12,371 nucleotides of DNA from Dunaliella salina (lineage: Eukaryota > Chlorophyta > Chlorophyceae > Chlamydomonadales > Dunaliellaceae): contig MU069523.1 in NCBI GenBank assembly GCA_002284615.2, forward strand, positions 134,070-146,440. Direction: 5' to 3'. A program made the position numbers and the translations under genes. The notes under the pieces are model-generated. The model made no database searches. It was not told where the DNA came from and was given only the letters and a program-made list of their open reading frames with translations. How positions within the stretch are numbered: the stretch's first letter is position 1; every line of letters begins with the position of its first letter. This document shows, piece after piece, positions 1 to 8,047 of this stretch.

Positions 1-106
1 GCAAAGCAGGCATGATGATGGCAGTGACTGCAAAGCAGGCATGATGATCGCAATGACTGCAAAGCAGGCATGATGATGGCAATGACTGCAAAGCAGGCAT
101 GATCAT
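1..106. repeat. 29-bp minisatellite, truncated by window start
   Basis: Units begin at 1, 30, 59 and 88, so the period is exactly 29 bp. The unit starts GCAAAGCAGGCATGATGATG and ends GCARTGACT. Three full units and about two thirds of a fourth are present, with only 1-2 substitutions between units (for example GGCAGT, CGCAAT, GGCAAT). The array probably continues left of the window. There are no spacers, so this is a direct tandem array and not a CRISPR. Confidence 0.95.
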
Positions 107-218
107 TCACTCCCCATGGAGTTCAAATCATTGGGGAATTCAAATCATTAAACACCTGTTCTTTGCTGTCTTCAAATCAAGTGCGCATGCACTCCCACCT
201 GTGAGCCAGAAACCCCGT

Positions 219-728
219 TCAACCATGTTCTGTGCTTCCGGCGCCAAGTGCTCCTAGAGGACCTGACCTATAGCACATGCCACGTTGCTCGTAGTCCTCA
301 TCTTCNAAGTCCGTCTCCATTGTCTTTTTCACGCTGTGCAGCGGATGGAGCAGGCACCTGGGAGCAACTCCTGCAACCACCGCCTGCGCATATGCGATCA
401 GACCTAACACTACGCAAGGACATTCAAACTAGGGACAAGGCAGCTCTGAGGCTGTGGGTGATGCCACACAGCCCATGCAGGGGCTGGTCAAACACCTCAC
501 CTCTGCACGTTCATTCCTTGCTCCCTGACATCCCGCCTCCTCAGGGTTGCCCAATGGAACATGTCCACCTGCCTTTGAAGCTTGCCGTTTGAAGATTGCC
601 CTCTTATCTTTGCGAGTTGATTGTGTGAACGGTTGCCATGTTGTTNGAAACCCTGCAACGGAAAGTTTCAGGGCCTTATGTTCCACGGAGCTATTAAAAA
701 TCGATAAATTTCTTTGAAACAGACGCAT
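219..728 (-). CDS. possible two-exon minus-strand gene, unidentified
   Basis: Two open frames on the minus strand can be joined by a plausible intron. The upstream exon (about 728 down to 501) ends at CAGAG|GTGAGG, a strong 5' splice site. The downstream exon starts at 383 after ATGCGCAG and is open to a stop at 219-221. Both junctions are phase 0 and the intron would be 117 bp. The downstream part carries an acidic stretch (METD, then EDEDYEQ) and a Gly/Ala/Ser-rich end; the upstream part is basic (STRKDKR, FKRQASK). I recognise no family. Two N positions (306, 646) fall inside, so the frame is not certain. Omitting N306 and using a different acceptor gives another smooth reading (SAAQREKDNGDG, then EDEDYEQ). 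This may be chance open frame; function unknown. Confidence 0.25.
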
Positions 729-1521
729 GAATTGATCAGTACGTTATGTTTCACGGCTTGCTTTATTATGCGTGGTTGGGCTTACATTGATTCGGCTCGC
801 TCCTTGATAGAGCCCCGCTGTGTGATGACAGTCTTTCTGTACACGATATCATTGACACAGACAGAGACACAGGCTGCTCTAGCACTGCTCTAGCACACTC
901 TGTGCACTGCACGTGGCAGGAGCAGTAATTGTATGCTTTGGCTTTCATTTTCCATTCCTTCCTGCAGCACCCCCTCTCACCATAAATTACTTTTCACCAA
1001 AGAAGCATGCACTGTATTCGAGGTCATCCAAGTATAGCCANTTGACCAACATTCGTTAATTTTTGGCTGNACTCTGTTCAGAATCCTGTGGTAGGGTAGT
1101 ACCAACANATNAATTTGACCTTGCAGTATGCATCCATTCTTTCAGCAATTCTGTCCNATGTCTAGTNATTGAATTGCTGCCTTGCGTTGGTTACATGTTT
1201 GAGACAAAAAAAATCATGCTATGTGCTAAAAATGGGAAATCAAGAAGGATATCCTTCTATCTTAATTAGGCACATCACAAATAATTTACAATTATACTTG
1301 TTCCTCTCTTTTCGTGCTTCCTCAACAGCGTGTGCTGTATGGTAAGTGCATATCGATAACTCACACGTACAGGTCTGGCAAGGCATCAAATTTTTTTGTG
1401 CCCACCTGCTCGTCTTGTGTCCTCCNGTCACTAAGTAAAAAAATAAATGAGCTTCTTGTNAAAAAAGAAAAAAGTTTATGCTGGGCAGAGCCATCGTGCG
1501 CTCCAGATGCATAGGCTGAAA
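729..1521. other. no supported gene; N-rich stretch
   Basis: No frame here reads convincingly as protein. Eight isolated N positions occur at 1041, 1070, 1108, 1111, 1157, 1167, 1426 and 1460. AT-rich homopolymer tracts surround 1205-1215 and 1435-1475. The minus-strand frame at 1240-1593 is partly antisense to the retroelement tail and was not accepted. Confidence 0.6.
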
Positions 1522-1826
1522 AACTCTCCCTACATCAATTAAGGAAAAGGAGACACGTTGGCTCAAAAAAGAGCCATGTGCCCCCTCCACCACAAGGTAA
1601 GAAGAAGAGAAAGCTAATGTGGATCTGGAGGGTTACTGAAGCACCTGGCTCTAGAACCTGGCTGCGAGGATTTTTCTTGTTTTCAATAGCGGGGCGTGTG
1701 GTGATTAGTTTGTGGGCATATTGAACAGAATGGGCATGAAGTTGTTGAGCAAGCTTTGTGCACGCTGGTGATCCAGTCCTAGTCGTTTGAATTGCGTCAG
1801 TTAGGTAAATGCCCAACAGAATGAAG
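1522..1826 (-). pseudogene. 3' end of a non-LTR retrotransposon (RLE C-terminus plus 3' tail)
   Basis: Read on the minus strand, this is clearly homologous to 9420-9745. Shared protein segments include AQQLHAHSVQYAHKL, TRRAIE (here TRPAIE) and VLEPGAS, followed by the same CTTGTGGTGGAGGGGGCACA stretch, the hairpin GGCTC-T6-GAGCC (plus-strand 1560-1575) and the identical 23-bp block at 1526-1548. It is a 5'-truncated copy: only the last part of the restriction-like endonuclease domain remains. It is dead, because relative to the other copy it lacks two short segments near 1795-1815 and has a one-base deletion near 1757 that shifts the frame. Truncation at the 5' side with the 3' end kept is the normal signature of target-primed reverse transcription. 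Homology fades near 1522. I saw no clear target-site duplication. Confidence 0.85.
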
Positions 1827-2330
1827 AGAAAGTCCGCGCTGGGCTCATTTAGCATGCATGAAAAGAACGTTCAACTTGATTTAAACAATCTCTGATTGTT
1901 GGCAGCGCTGAAGCTGACAGTGAGTTCCAACATTTCAGGCTACTAGCCTAGTAGAAGAAATTCAGCACAGGAGCCTACACCAATAAGTTGGCCTCCACCT
2001 ATAACATTCAGGAGACTCCTGGCCCTATTCATCAAACTCGAGACCCACCCCTTTGCCGCAAGGCAAGGTATCCAACTCCTCAGCATGAACCCTCCTCTTG
2101 CATAGGGGTGAGCCGTAGCCTAGAGGTGAGCACGCACTTATGCATACTCAAGCTGAGATTCCCTCCACTTCTAAACACGGTCTGCAATGCGCCACCTTGC
2201 GGGTTTCCCCAGCTTCCTCTTGGCGCCTGCACATGCCCTGCATATCAAAGTGCAAGATGGCAAGGCTGCCCACATTTTCACCCAGGTTTTCAAAATTGAG
2301 GCTCATATGCATCAGACATGGACAAGGGTT
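1827..2330. other. unassigned region; possible minus-strand exon at 2151-2300
   Basis: No recognised gene. On the minus strand, about 2300 to 2151, a frame reads smoothly (NLGENVGSLAILHFDMQG, then a charged EEAGETRK segment, then a stop). This is compatible with an exon, but no supporting splice pair was found. The plus-strand frame at 1988-2299 is Pro/Cys-rich and less convincing. Confidence 0.3.
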
Positions 2331-2892
2331 GGTTGCATGAGGCAAGGGAAGGCATTCAGGAGGTCTGTGTATACTGAAAGAACTTCTAACTCTGCGAGGG
2401 GTTTGGGTGCGTGAGGCGGGCTTTAGGTGCGTGAGACAAGGTGCATGAGGCAGGATGGGGTGAGGTGCGCGAGGCAGGGGAAGGCATCCAGGTGGCCTGC
2501 GTACACAGAAAGAAAGGGGGTCAGGGTGGGGTTAGGTGCATGAGGCAGGGGTCAGGTGTGGCCGGAGTCAGGTGCATGAGGCATCCTGGTGGCCTGCGTA
2601 CACAGAAAGGGGGTCAGGGTGGGGTCAAGTGCATGAAGCAGGGGTCAGTTGCATGATGCAGGGTACAAGAACATGATGCAGGGGAAGGGGTTTGGTGCAT
2701 GAGGCAGGGGAAGGCATCCAGGTGGCCTGCGTATTCAATTCTGAAGTTCAGAGAGAAAGGGGGTCAGGTGCGTGAGGCAAGAAAGGAATGGGGTGCGTGA
2801 GGCAAGAAAGGAATGAGGTGCATGAGGCAGCATGTGAAAGCATCCACAATGTCTATGTGTTTAGGAAGAAAGGGCGTCAGGTTGGGGTCAGG
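2331..2892. repeat. G-rich higher-order minisatellite (GCATGAGGCAGGG family)
   Basis: The core GTGCATGAGGCAGGG and variants recurs many times on the plus strand. Above this sits a longer unit in which the core is followed by AAGGCATCCAGGTGGCCTGC, then GTA, an ACAGAAAG-like element and GGGGGTCAGGGTGGGGT. Longer units start near 2335, 2467, 2574, 2697 and 2820, so spacing varies from about 107 to 132 bp. Purines dominate the plus strand. The short open frame at 2441-2656 is simply the repeat translated and is not called as a gene. Confidence 0.9.
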
Positions 2893-3299
2893 AGGCTAAT
2901 CTGTTCAAATCCATTGATCGATTCAAAGAGGCATCATATTGGACAGACGCCTTTTGTGGAATGACAGCAGCATGCGCAGGCTTGGACTCCATACTTGCAC
3001 TACCAATTGGTGGCCGTTCCATTTGAAGACACTCACGTGGAAGGTATTTGGTCCTCAGCTGAGAAGGGCACTGAAGAATCTGGAACAATATATCCACGCC
3101 TCATTATGCTCTCCATAAGAATCACCTCAAATATAAAACATGTAGTAGATGAAATAAGGAAACTTGAACTTCTTTACAATAATGAACGTGTACGGAAACA
3201 CGTTGGGTCCGAGGAGGCATGAGTCCCCAATCGCAAAGCTGAAATGAAACCAAAGCCAGCTACCAAAAAAAATAGCAACCAGGAAGGACGCGTCACCTA
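2891..3299 (+). pseudogene. frameshifted coding remnant or exon, family unknown
   Basis: Two plus-strand frames read as protein in succession. The first, from GAGGCTAATCTG at about 2891, includes KSIDRFKEASYWTDAFCG and ends at a stop near 3023. The second is open from 2965 to a stop at 3220-3222 and includes FEDTHVEGIWSSAEKGTEES and a helical, charged segment (HVVDEIRKLELLYNNERVRK). One inserted base near 3010-3025 would explain the shift. Beyond the TGA at 3220 the same frame continues for 25 Lys-rich codons to a TAG at 3297-3299, so that TGA may also be a mutation. GGGGTCAG|GAGG at 2891 could be a splice acceptor, which would place the minisatellite in an intron. I do not recognise the family; it could be a host gene or a transposase tail. 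Confidence 0.45.
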
Positions 3300-3734
3300 G
3301 CCAATTTCAGAAAAAAAAAAACATGTATTCATGTTGAGTATCAAATCACCAGATGATAGGTTTTTACATTGAGTAGGCAGCAGTAGCACTTATAGGCAAA
3401 ACAATTGGAGGTCCCAAGGGAAGTTAAAAATGGCACCTCTCAAAGGCTACTAGAGCTCATACTCAGCCTTATGCTAATTAGAAATCAATGCAAGCACATT
3501 CCTCCTCTTGCAGGATCCAGGTCAATAGTTGTCTGTCCTGCCTGCAGTCACGGTCACACCATGGCACGGCATGCAAGCTCATAATCAACAGTACACCACC
3601 AGCTTTAGTGCCGCATCAACAACGTGCGCAAGACACATATGGGCCCCCTAGATTTTGGTGGCAAGCCATAAGAATAGAGAAAATCAGCTTCCTAGGGGCT
3701 TAAGAGCCAAAATCAGCAATCTTGGTNGAAACAT
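3300..3734. other. no supported gene
   Basis: An A-rich run is present at about 3310-3321, and one N at 3727. The plus-strand frame at 3488-3703 (71 codons) has no recognisable motif or partner and was not called. Confidence 0.55.
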
Positions 3735-3870
3735 CCATTGATTCATTGGGGAATCAACCGGCCTCTTGATTCAACCATTTCCTGGTTGATGCTGGTTGAT
3801 TCAACCAGAATGGCTGCTTCAAGCAGGAATCAACCAGGCCCCATTGATTCAATCCGGTTGAATCAACAGC
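3735..3870. repeat. cluster of TTGATTCAACC palindromes
   Basis: TTGATTCA / TGAATCAA and the half-site GGTTGA / TCAACC occur about eight times in 135 bp, in both orientations. The best dyads are TGGTTGATTCAACCA at 3793-3807 (7-bp arms around one T) and GTTGAATCAAC at 3857-3867. The cluster directly abuts the broken end of the reverse transcriptase fragment. It could be a MITE or satellite remnant, or an array of sites for a dimeric protein; the sequence does not decide. Confidence 0.75.
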
Positions 3871-5180
3871 TACAACTTTTCCGACGGAAGGACACAACCT
3901 CAGGCTTTGACACGTTGATAATTAATCCTTTCCTTTGCGCATACCCATGTAACCTATCCAACATGCGCTGAAGCTCAGTGGGATGATTGGCAGTGAGGCA
4001 AAGGTCATCCGCGTACAACATATGAGTTACATGGAAAACTCCAGCCCCAGTAACTTTACCGCTAACATCGTCTGCCAGGCAGTCAACATCATTAATATAT
4101 AAGGAAAATAGCAGAGGAGACAATGGACAGCCTTGCTTAACCCCTAATCTAGGATGCACATGTGCTCGCTTACACCCATCCACCAAGATGTACTCATCAT
4201 TGTCATAAATGTTTTTCAGGATAGCCAGCAAGTAAGATGGCATGCGAATGCTTTGAAGATGAGTCCAAAGAGCATCCCCGGGTATTGTATCGTAAGCTTG
4301 CTTGAAATCAATGAAGGCTGCATACAACCTTGGTGATCAATTAGGGCGCTTAATCTGTGCTGCATGCTGCAGATGACGCAAAATAAATATTGGCTGCAGG
4401 GTCTTTTGGCCTGGATTAAAACCATATTGTGTACCTGGAATTGTTGTTCTCTTTGCACCACCTTGTAACAACATCTCGAAGCACATTTGCGTAGATCCTG
4501 TACATTATGTCGCTCACAGCAAGCATGCGGTAGTTTGCAGGGTCTAGCAGAGATCCCTTTTTATGTAAGGGAGTAATTACTAATTATTAGCTTTGCTCCT
4601 TTCCAACATGCAGGATCCATCATGGCAGCAAACAAACGAGCAACATATGGTGCCAAAACATTGATCCTGTATGTACCTCTACCATTCACTGTAGGGACTC
4701 TCTTTTCAGCATATTTAATAAAAGGGGCAGCTTTTGCACCAAAACCAGGAGGGGTCTTGGGATTGAACCTTTGCATGTAACGACATACAGAAGGGTATAA
4801 TGCAGCTGCATCCGGTAATTCCATTTCATCAGGAGCAGGTATACCATGCATATGCACAGCTGTGCAATTAGTTTGTGACGGGCTGTCCAACTGAGCACCA
4901 AAATGTTTGTATAGATATGTGCGCCAACCTTCTGCAGTGATTGGAGCCTGCTGGTTTGTCCTAGGCTTCCTCAGCAATTCATGTATGTCAGGGGCGTGCC
5001 TCTGGAGTCTTTCCAGAAACACAGCCTTCTTGAGATTGACGGACAAAATAAAAGGACAGAGAAATGAAATAAACAGCCACACCTCGAATATCAAACAGAC
5101 ACTTTGTACAATGGCTATCATGCCATGACGCTTCAGTAGCCACCCTGGGCCTTTTCTTTGCCCTCTTTGTGGCGCACCTG
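3863..5180 (-). pseudogene. non-LTR retrotransposon reverse transcriptase fragment, degenerate
   Basis: This is a LINE-type reverse transcriptase, the enzyme that copies element RNA at a nicked chromosomal target. In the clean part (3863-4327, 154 codons) motif A is AFIDFKQAYD, motif B is GVKQGCPLSPLLFSLYIND and the catalytic box is LYADD, followed by a KGLIINVSKPEVV motif-D region. Upstream, about 4450-4580 gives the N-terminal fingers (TPLHKKGSLLDPANYR) and TIPGTQYGFNPGQKTLQPIF. About 4600-5040 gives the linker preceding the RT (KTPPGFGAKAAPFIKYAEKR, YVARLFAAMMDPACWKGAK). A basic segment (ATKRAKKRPRV) lies near 5175-5100. It is non-functional: there are frame changes near 4590 and 4443, an in-frame TGA at 4337-4339, and the protein stops just after motif D where it runs into the palindrome cluster, so thumb, C-terminal domain and endonuclease are missing. 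No AP-endonuclease domain is visible upstream; tandem repeats occur there instead. Confidence 0.93.
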
Positions 5181-5183
5181 ATA

Positions 5184-5648
5184 GCATCTCCCATACCCTA
5201 TTTAGATGCACTCACCCACAGACAAACAGAATGAAAAAGAAAAGAAAAAGAGAAGTCTACGCAAGCCAAAGGCCGCGTGCATTAAGGGAAGGTCCTCTAA
5301 CTGGAAAGCTAGGAACCTTACCAAACATAATGAACATGGCATCTCCCATACCCTATTTAGATGCACTCACCCACAGATAAACAGAATGAAAAAGAAAAGA
5401 GAAAGAGAAGTCTACGCAAGCCAAAGGCCGCGTGCATTAAGGGAAGGTCCTCTAACTGGAAAGCTAGGAACCTTACCAAACATAATGAACATAGCATCTC
5501 CCATACCCTATTTAGATGCACTCACCCACAGATAAACAGAATGAAAAAGAAAAGAAAAAGAGAAGTCTACGCAAGCCAAAGGCCGCGTGCATTAAGGGAA
5601 GGTCCTCTAACTGGAAAGCTAGGGGCCTTACCAAACATAATGAACATA
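5184..5648. repeat. 155-bp tandem repeat, three units
   Basis: Units start at 5184, 5339 and 5494 with GCATCTCCCATACCCTATTT and total exactly 3 x 155 bp. Differences between units are few (CAGACAAACA versus CAGATAAACA; AAAAGAAAAAG versus AAAAGAGAAAG; AGGAACC versus AGGGGCC; end ATGGC versus ATAGC). Because 155 is not a multiple of three, each unit opens the same short reading frame (MHSPTDKQNEKEK) in a different frame. These overlapping frames are artefacts of the repeat. On the minus strand the unit holds CCCTTAAT, then GGCTTGCGTAGAC and a pyrimidine tract, resembling the retroelement 3' tail (CCTTAAT, CTTGCCTGCGTAC, T/C tract at 6096-6160). The last unit on the minus strand runs directly into the RT-linker fragment. 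Confidence 0.95.
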
Positions 5649-5821
5649 ATTGTTACCATCAAACGCTCAGCAGCTGCAGTGAAGCAAACAGGAAAGGACA
5701 CTTTGGACCTCTACAGATAGAAATTCCAAAGGGTGTCCACCGAAACATTCCACATTGGCCGTTTCCATCCAGACAATCACCAAATACACAGCTCAGTCGC
5801 TCTATTAGTAATGGCATGGCG
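5649..5821. other. spacer between repeat units
   Basis: Single-copy sequence lying between the 155-bp array and its diverged fourth part. No protein family is recognised in either strand. Confidence 0.5.
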
Positions 5822-5906
5822 AGAAAAGAAAAGAAAAGTAGGAAAGTCTATGCAAGCCAGAGGCCGCGTGCATTAAGGGAAGGTCCACTAACTGACAAGC
5901 TTGCAG
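5822..5906. repeat. diverged fourth copy of part of the 155-bp unit
   Basis: The purine run AAAAGAAAAGAAAAG is followed by GTCTATGCAAGCCAGAGGCC, then GCGTGCATTAAGGGAAGGTCC and ACTAACTGACAAGCT. It matches the second half of the 155-bp unit with several substitutions. On the minus strand the pyrimidine tract is followed by a GCCATTAC-like segment, resembling GGCATTGT after the tract in the element tail at 6160-6170. Confidence 0.85.
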
Positions 5907-5943
5907 GCTAGCAAGGAAGCAGTGGCCTCACCATAAGGCCCTA

Positions 5944-6190
5944 AGGCGAGCTTTGGAGCAGACCTCTTTCAACTCTCATCAACAAGGTCACGCCTGGGCT
6001 GCTGCGATTAACCCTCCTGATCTGCACTGACTTTCTTTCTCGTTTTCTCTTGGTGGAGGGGATATATGGTGCCTTGGCCCTAGGTACCCTCTTTTCCTTA
6101 ATTGATGTGGGAAGTGTTTTACTTGCCTGCGTACTTTTTCTTATTTTTCTTTTCTTTTCTGGCGGCATTGTAATTTTGCCCCTTGAAGGC
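5944..6190 (+). mobile_element. non-LTR element 3'-tail-like block
   Basis: This matches the tail after the RLE frame at 9640-9830. Order here: an AINPPDLH-coding segment (AACCCTCCTGATCTGCAC), TTGGTGGAGGGG, a potential hairpin GGTGCC / GGTACC (6068-6088, one G.U pair), the conserved block TTTTCCTTAATTGATGTGGG at 6092-6111, then GCCTGCGTAC, a long T/C tract, GGCATTGTAATTTTGCCCC and TTGAAGGCA. The block differs at only two of 23 positions from the other two copies. The hairpin stem has a different sequence from theirs but the same location. The minus-strand frame across this block (5941-6246) is antisense and not a gene. Confidence 0.75.
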
Positions 6191-6531
6191 AAGACTCTAC
6201 GCATCAACCGCAGGCTATGAATTTCAGAGGCAGAGAGGTCCACCACATTGAGCTAAAACTTTGCTCTGACACCAAACCTGAAAAAAATATTCCACTGTAC
6301 TAAATCAGCACAAACACATTGAGAGCCAAAAAACAAAACTCCTCGGAGCACACACTGCAACAACAGAGTTACATTGCACACCATACTAATTGGAGTTGCT
6401 GGAACTATCTACAACCCATACACAATCGATTTCCTGTGCTAACAAAAGATAAAGCCCACAAAACAGCAACCAAGCATCACTATTATGCAATTGAGACCTT
6501 GACAAAAATTGACAGCACCAAACATGCACTC
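6187..6531 (+). pseudogene. second half of an RLE domain, frameshifted (non-LTR retrotransposon)
   Basis: Three plus-strand segments line up with the better copy at 9270-9600. First, 6187-6285 includes REVHHIELKLCSDTKPE, carrying the E-x-K half of the PD-(D/E)xK site (Glu codon 6250, Lys codon 6256). Second, 6362-6435 gives NRVTLHTILIGVAGTIYN, in another frame. Third, 6433-6531 gives HKTATKHHYYAIETL, TKID and STKHAL, back in the first frame. The first frame hits TAA at 6301. The RP-D half that should lie about 50 residues before the E-x-K motif is absent; a tail-like block stands there instead. Sequence divergence from the other copies suggests a separate subfamily. Non-functional. Confidence 0.8.
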
Positions 6532-6557
6532 CCCCCTCAATGCGCACCAACCACCTC

Positions 6558-6630
6558 TCCAGCAGCAGCAGCAGCAGGAGCAGCAGAGCATCGATATCCC
6601 CCCTCACATGCAGCAGCAACAGCAGCAAAG
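6558..6630 (+). repeat. interrupted CAG microsatellite
   Basis: CAG runs occur at 6560-6586 (with one GAG interruption) and again at 6610-6630 (with CAA interruptions). They give poly-Gln, poly-Ala or poly-Ser in the plus frames and poly-Leu on the minus strand. The 147-codon plus-strand frame over this part joins an RLE remnant to the repeat and is not a gene in its own right. Confidence 0.9.
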
Positions 6631-6631
6631 A

Positions 6632-6850
6632 ACCCCCCCTCACAAGCGCCAAACACCTTTCCCATTCAATTTAGCAACGTACAAGGTTTACAAGGGAATA
6701 TAACTTTCAGCCAGGTAGTTTGGCTGCTCAGTGTGTTGAAAGAAATCCACGAGTTTGGATAGCAACATAAGCAATGGGAGTTTGGGGGATTGGGCTATGG
6801 GGCAGGCTGCGTACAGGACAGCGAGGCGCGCAGTTGAACAGGTGGCGACG
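6632..6850. other. no supported gene
   Basis: Nothing recognisable beyond the tail of the frame that runs through the CAG repeat. Several G-rich segments occur at 6775-6835. Confidence 0.5.
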
Positions 6851-7026
6851 GCTGTTGTTAACTTGAGTTGGAACAGTATCTATGTGAGAAGGTTGAACCT
6901 TGCCTGAGATCTTGAGTTCTGCCCCTTTTTAATTAATATCAAATACACATGTAAAGGAGTTCACCCCCTCATCTGGTCCTCTTCGTCAGCGTCAGCCAGC
7001 AATGTAACCACAAGAACATAACAGTT
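6851..7026 (+). repeat. ~190-bp interspersed repeat, copy 1
   Basis: Shares with the copies at 10569-10941 the ordered segments TTGGAACAGTATCTATGTGA, CCTTGCCTGAGATCTTGAGT, AATACACATGTAAAGGAGTT, CCCCCTCATCTGGTCCTC, CGTCAGCGTCAGCCAGC and AATGTAACCACAAGAACATA. The start differs from the other two, so this copy may be 5' truncated or diverged. No pol III A/B box or coding frame was evident. It is a dispersed repeat of SINE or MITE size. Confidence 0.88.
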
Positions 7027-7669
7027 TGGTAGCGAAGCCACCCTCCTGGGTTGGCGGAGCTGATGGTGCAGCCATGGCGCCTTGGTGGTGCTGTGGGCTG
7101 CGCTGTGGGCCCAACGCAAGCACGAAACTAAGTGCTTGCTTCGGTGCTCATTATTTAGTGGGGCGAATCGCATTGCGCCCAATGCAGCTCTTGTGCTCAT
7201 GTGCTGAAGACTATAAACGCATCAGCAGGAGCACGAGCACGATCAAAGATGTAGGGAACCTGATAGGACATGGACACAGCTGCGTGCATGAGCAGCAATG
7301 GTAGACACTCCAAAACGTTCCATATTTCAGGTATCTTCATGGACATGCATGTAGGCGATGGACATGCAGATGAACAATGGACTTTGAATCCTGGATGGTT
7401 GCCTGTGGATGACGTCTAATGAGTGTAGGCTGGAACTGTTGGCCTGTTATTGGGCTTGGTGGGTGCCAGGGGCTCACATCCTGACCACCTCCCCAGTCAC
7501 CAGGAGCGAGCGCCCCAAGTGAGAGAGAGAGGGACCGCATTATAGAATTGCGGTGAGGGGCTCGCGACTAGGAGTGTTAGAAATGAATGAGGTGTAGGTG
7601 TATACACCTGGGGACCTGGACTGGAGGAGGGGGGGAGCAGGCTGGGCATATATGACTATAACTATATAG
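7027..7669. other. no confident gene; short palindrome at the right
   Basis: The plus frame 7026-7304 (92 codons) and minus frame 7337-7540 (67 codons) show no family signature. A G-run lies at 7626-7636 and a perfect 14-bp AT palindrome, TAACTATATAGTTA, at 7659-7672. Confidence 0.5.
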
Positions 7670-8047
7670 TTAATTGGACATTCTGCTGCTGTTTGTTCTG
7701 GCGTGCGTGAGGCACAAGCCAAGCAAACATGGCAGGTGATGTTGCATGAATGGGACTGGATATTTTGGCTGTCCACTCCTTTCGTACATTGGCTTGCTCT
7801 TGATGCACAAGTTAGTGTGCACAGCTGGACGTGCGTGGTGATGCTTTTGATGCAGCATGTGAAAGTGACCGGGTGTTGTTTTGGTACTGTCCTCTGGGTG
7901 AAAGCCGCCTGTTGCTCACCAGAGCCCTATTTTGAGGAGTGTGATTTGTTGCGTGCGGACCGGGACCCCTTTCATGATGGCTCTGCATTTGGCGTGCGAG
8001 TGCAAGATCCAAGTGCTGTGCCATTGTATGGGCGGTGGCATAAGTAG
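7670..8047 (+). CDS. unidentified open frame (possible exon)
   Basis: Open for 125 codons from the codon after a TAG (7667-7669) to the TAA at 8045-8047, with internal ATGs but no clear start. The reading is Trp-, Cys- and Val-rich in the middle and ends PLYGRWHK. No motif, signal peptide or family is recognised. It sits just upstream of a longer open stretch in another frame. The local T/G-rich composition lowers stop-codon frequency, and minus-strand frames here are also open, so this could be chance. If real, it is probably an exon or a decayed gene. Confidence 0.22.
   Translation, partial: LIGHSAAVCSGVREAQAKQTWQVMLHEWDWIFWLSTPFVHWLALDAQVSVHSWTCVVMLLMQHVKVTGCCFGTVLWVKAACCSPEPYFEECDLLRADRDPFHDGSAFGVRVQDPSAVPLYGRWHK

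Noticed and set aside
1..106. 29-bp repeats, a length typical of CRISPR repeats
   Set aside because: Units are directly contiguous with no spacers, and the window is eukaryotic; it is a minisatellite.
1240..1593. 117-codon minus-strand ORF with two X residues
   Set aside because: It starts inside the retroelement 3' tail, crosses two N positions, and has no family signature.
5206..5911. Three overlapping plus-strand ORFs starting MHSPTDKQNEKEK
   Set aside because: They are the same 155-bp repeat read in three frames; 155 is not a multiple of three, so no common protein is maintained.
5941..6246. 101-codon minus-strand basic ORF (EKKRKIRKSTQ-like)
   Set aside because: Antisense to the plus-strand element tail and its pyrimidine tract; the Lys/Arg richness comes from the T/C tract.
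6319..6762. 147-codon plus-strand ORF with poly-Ala
   Set aside because: A chimera of a frameshifted RLE remnant and a CAG microsatellite, not an independent gene.
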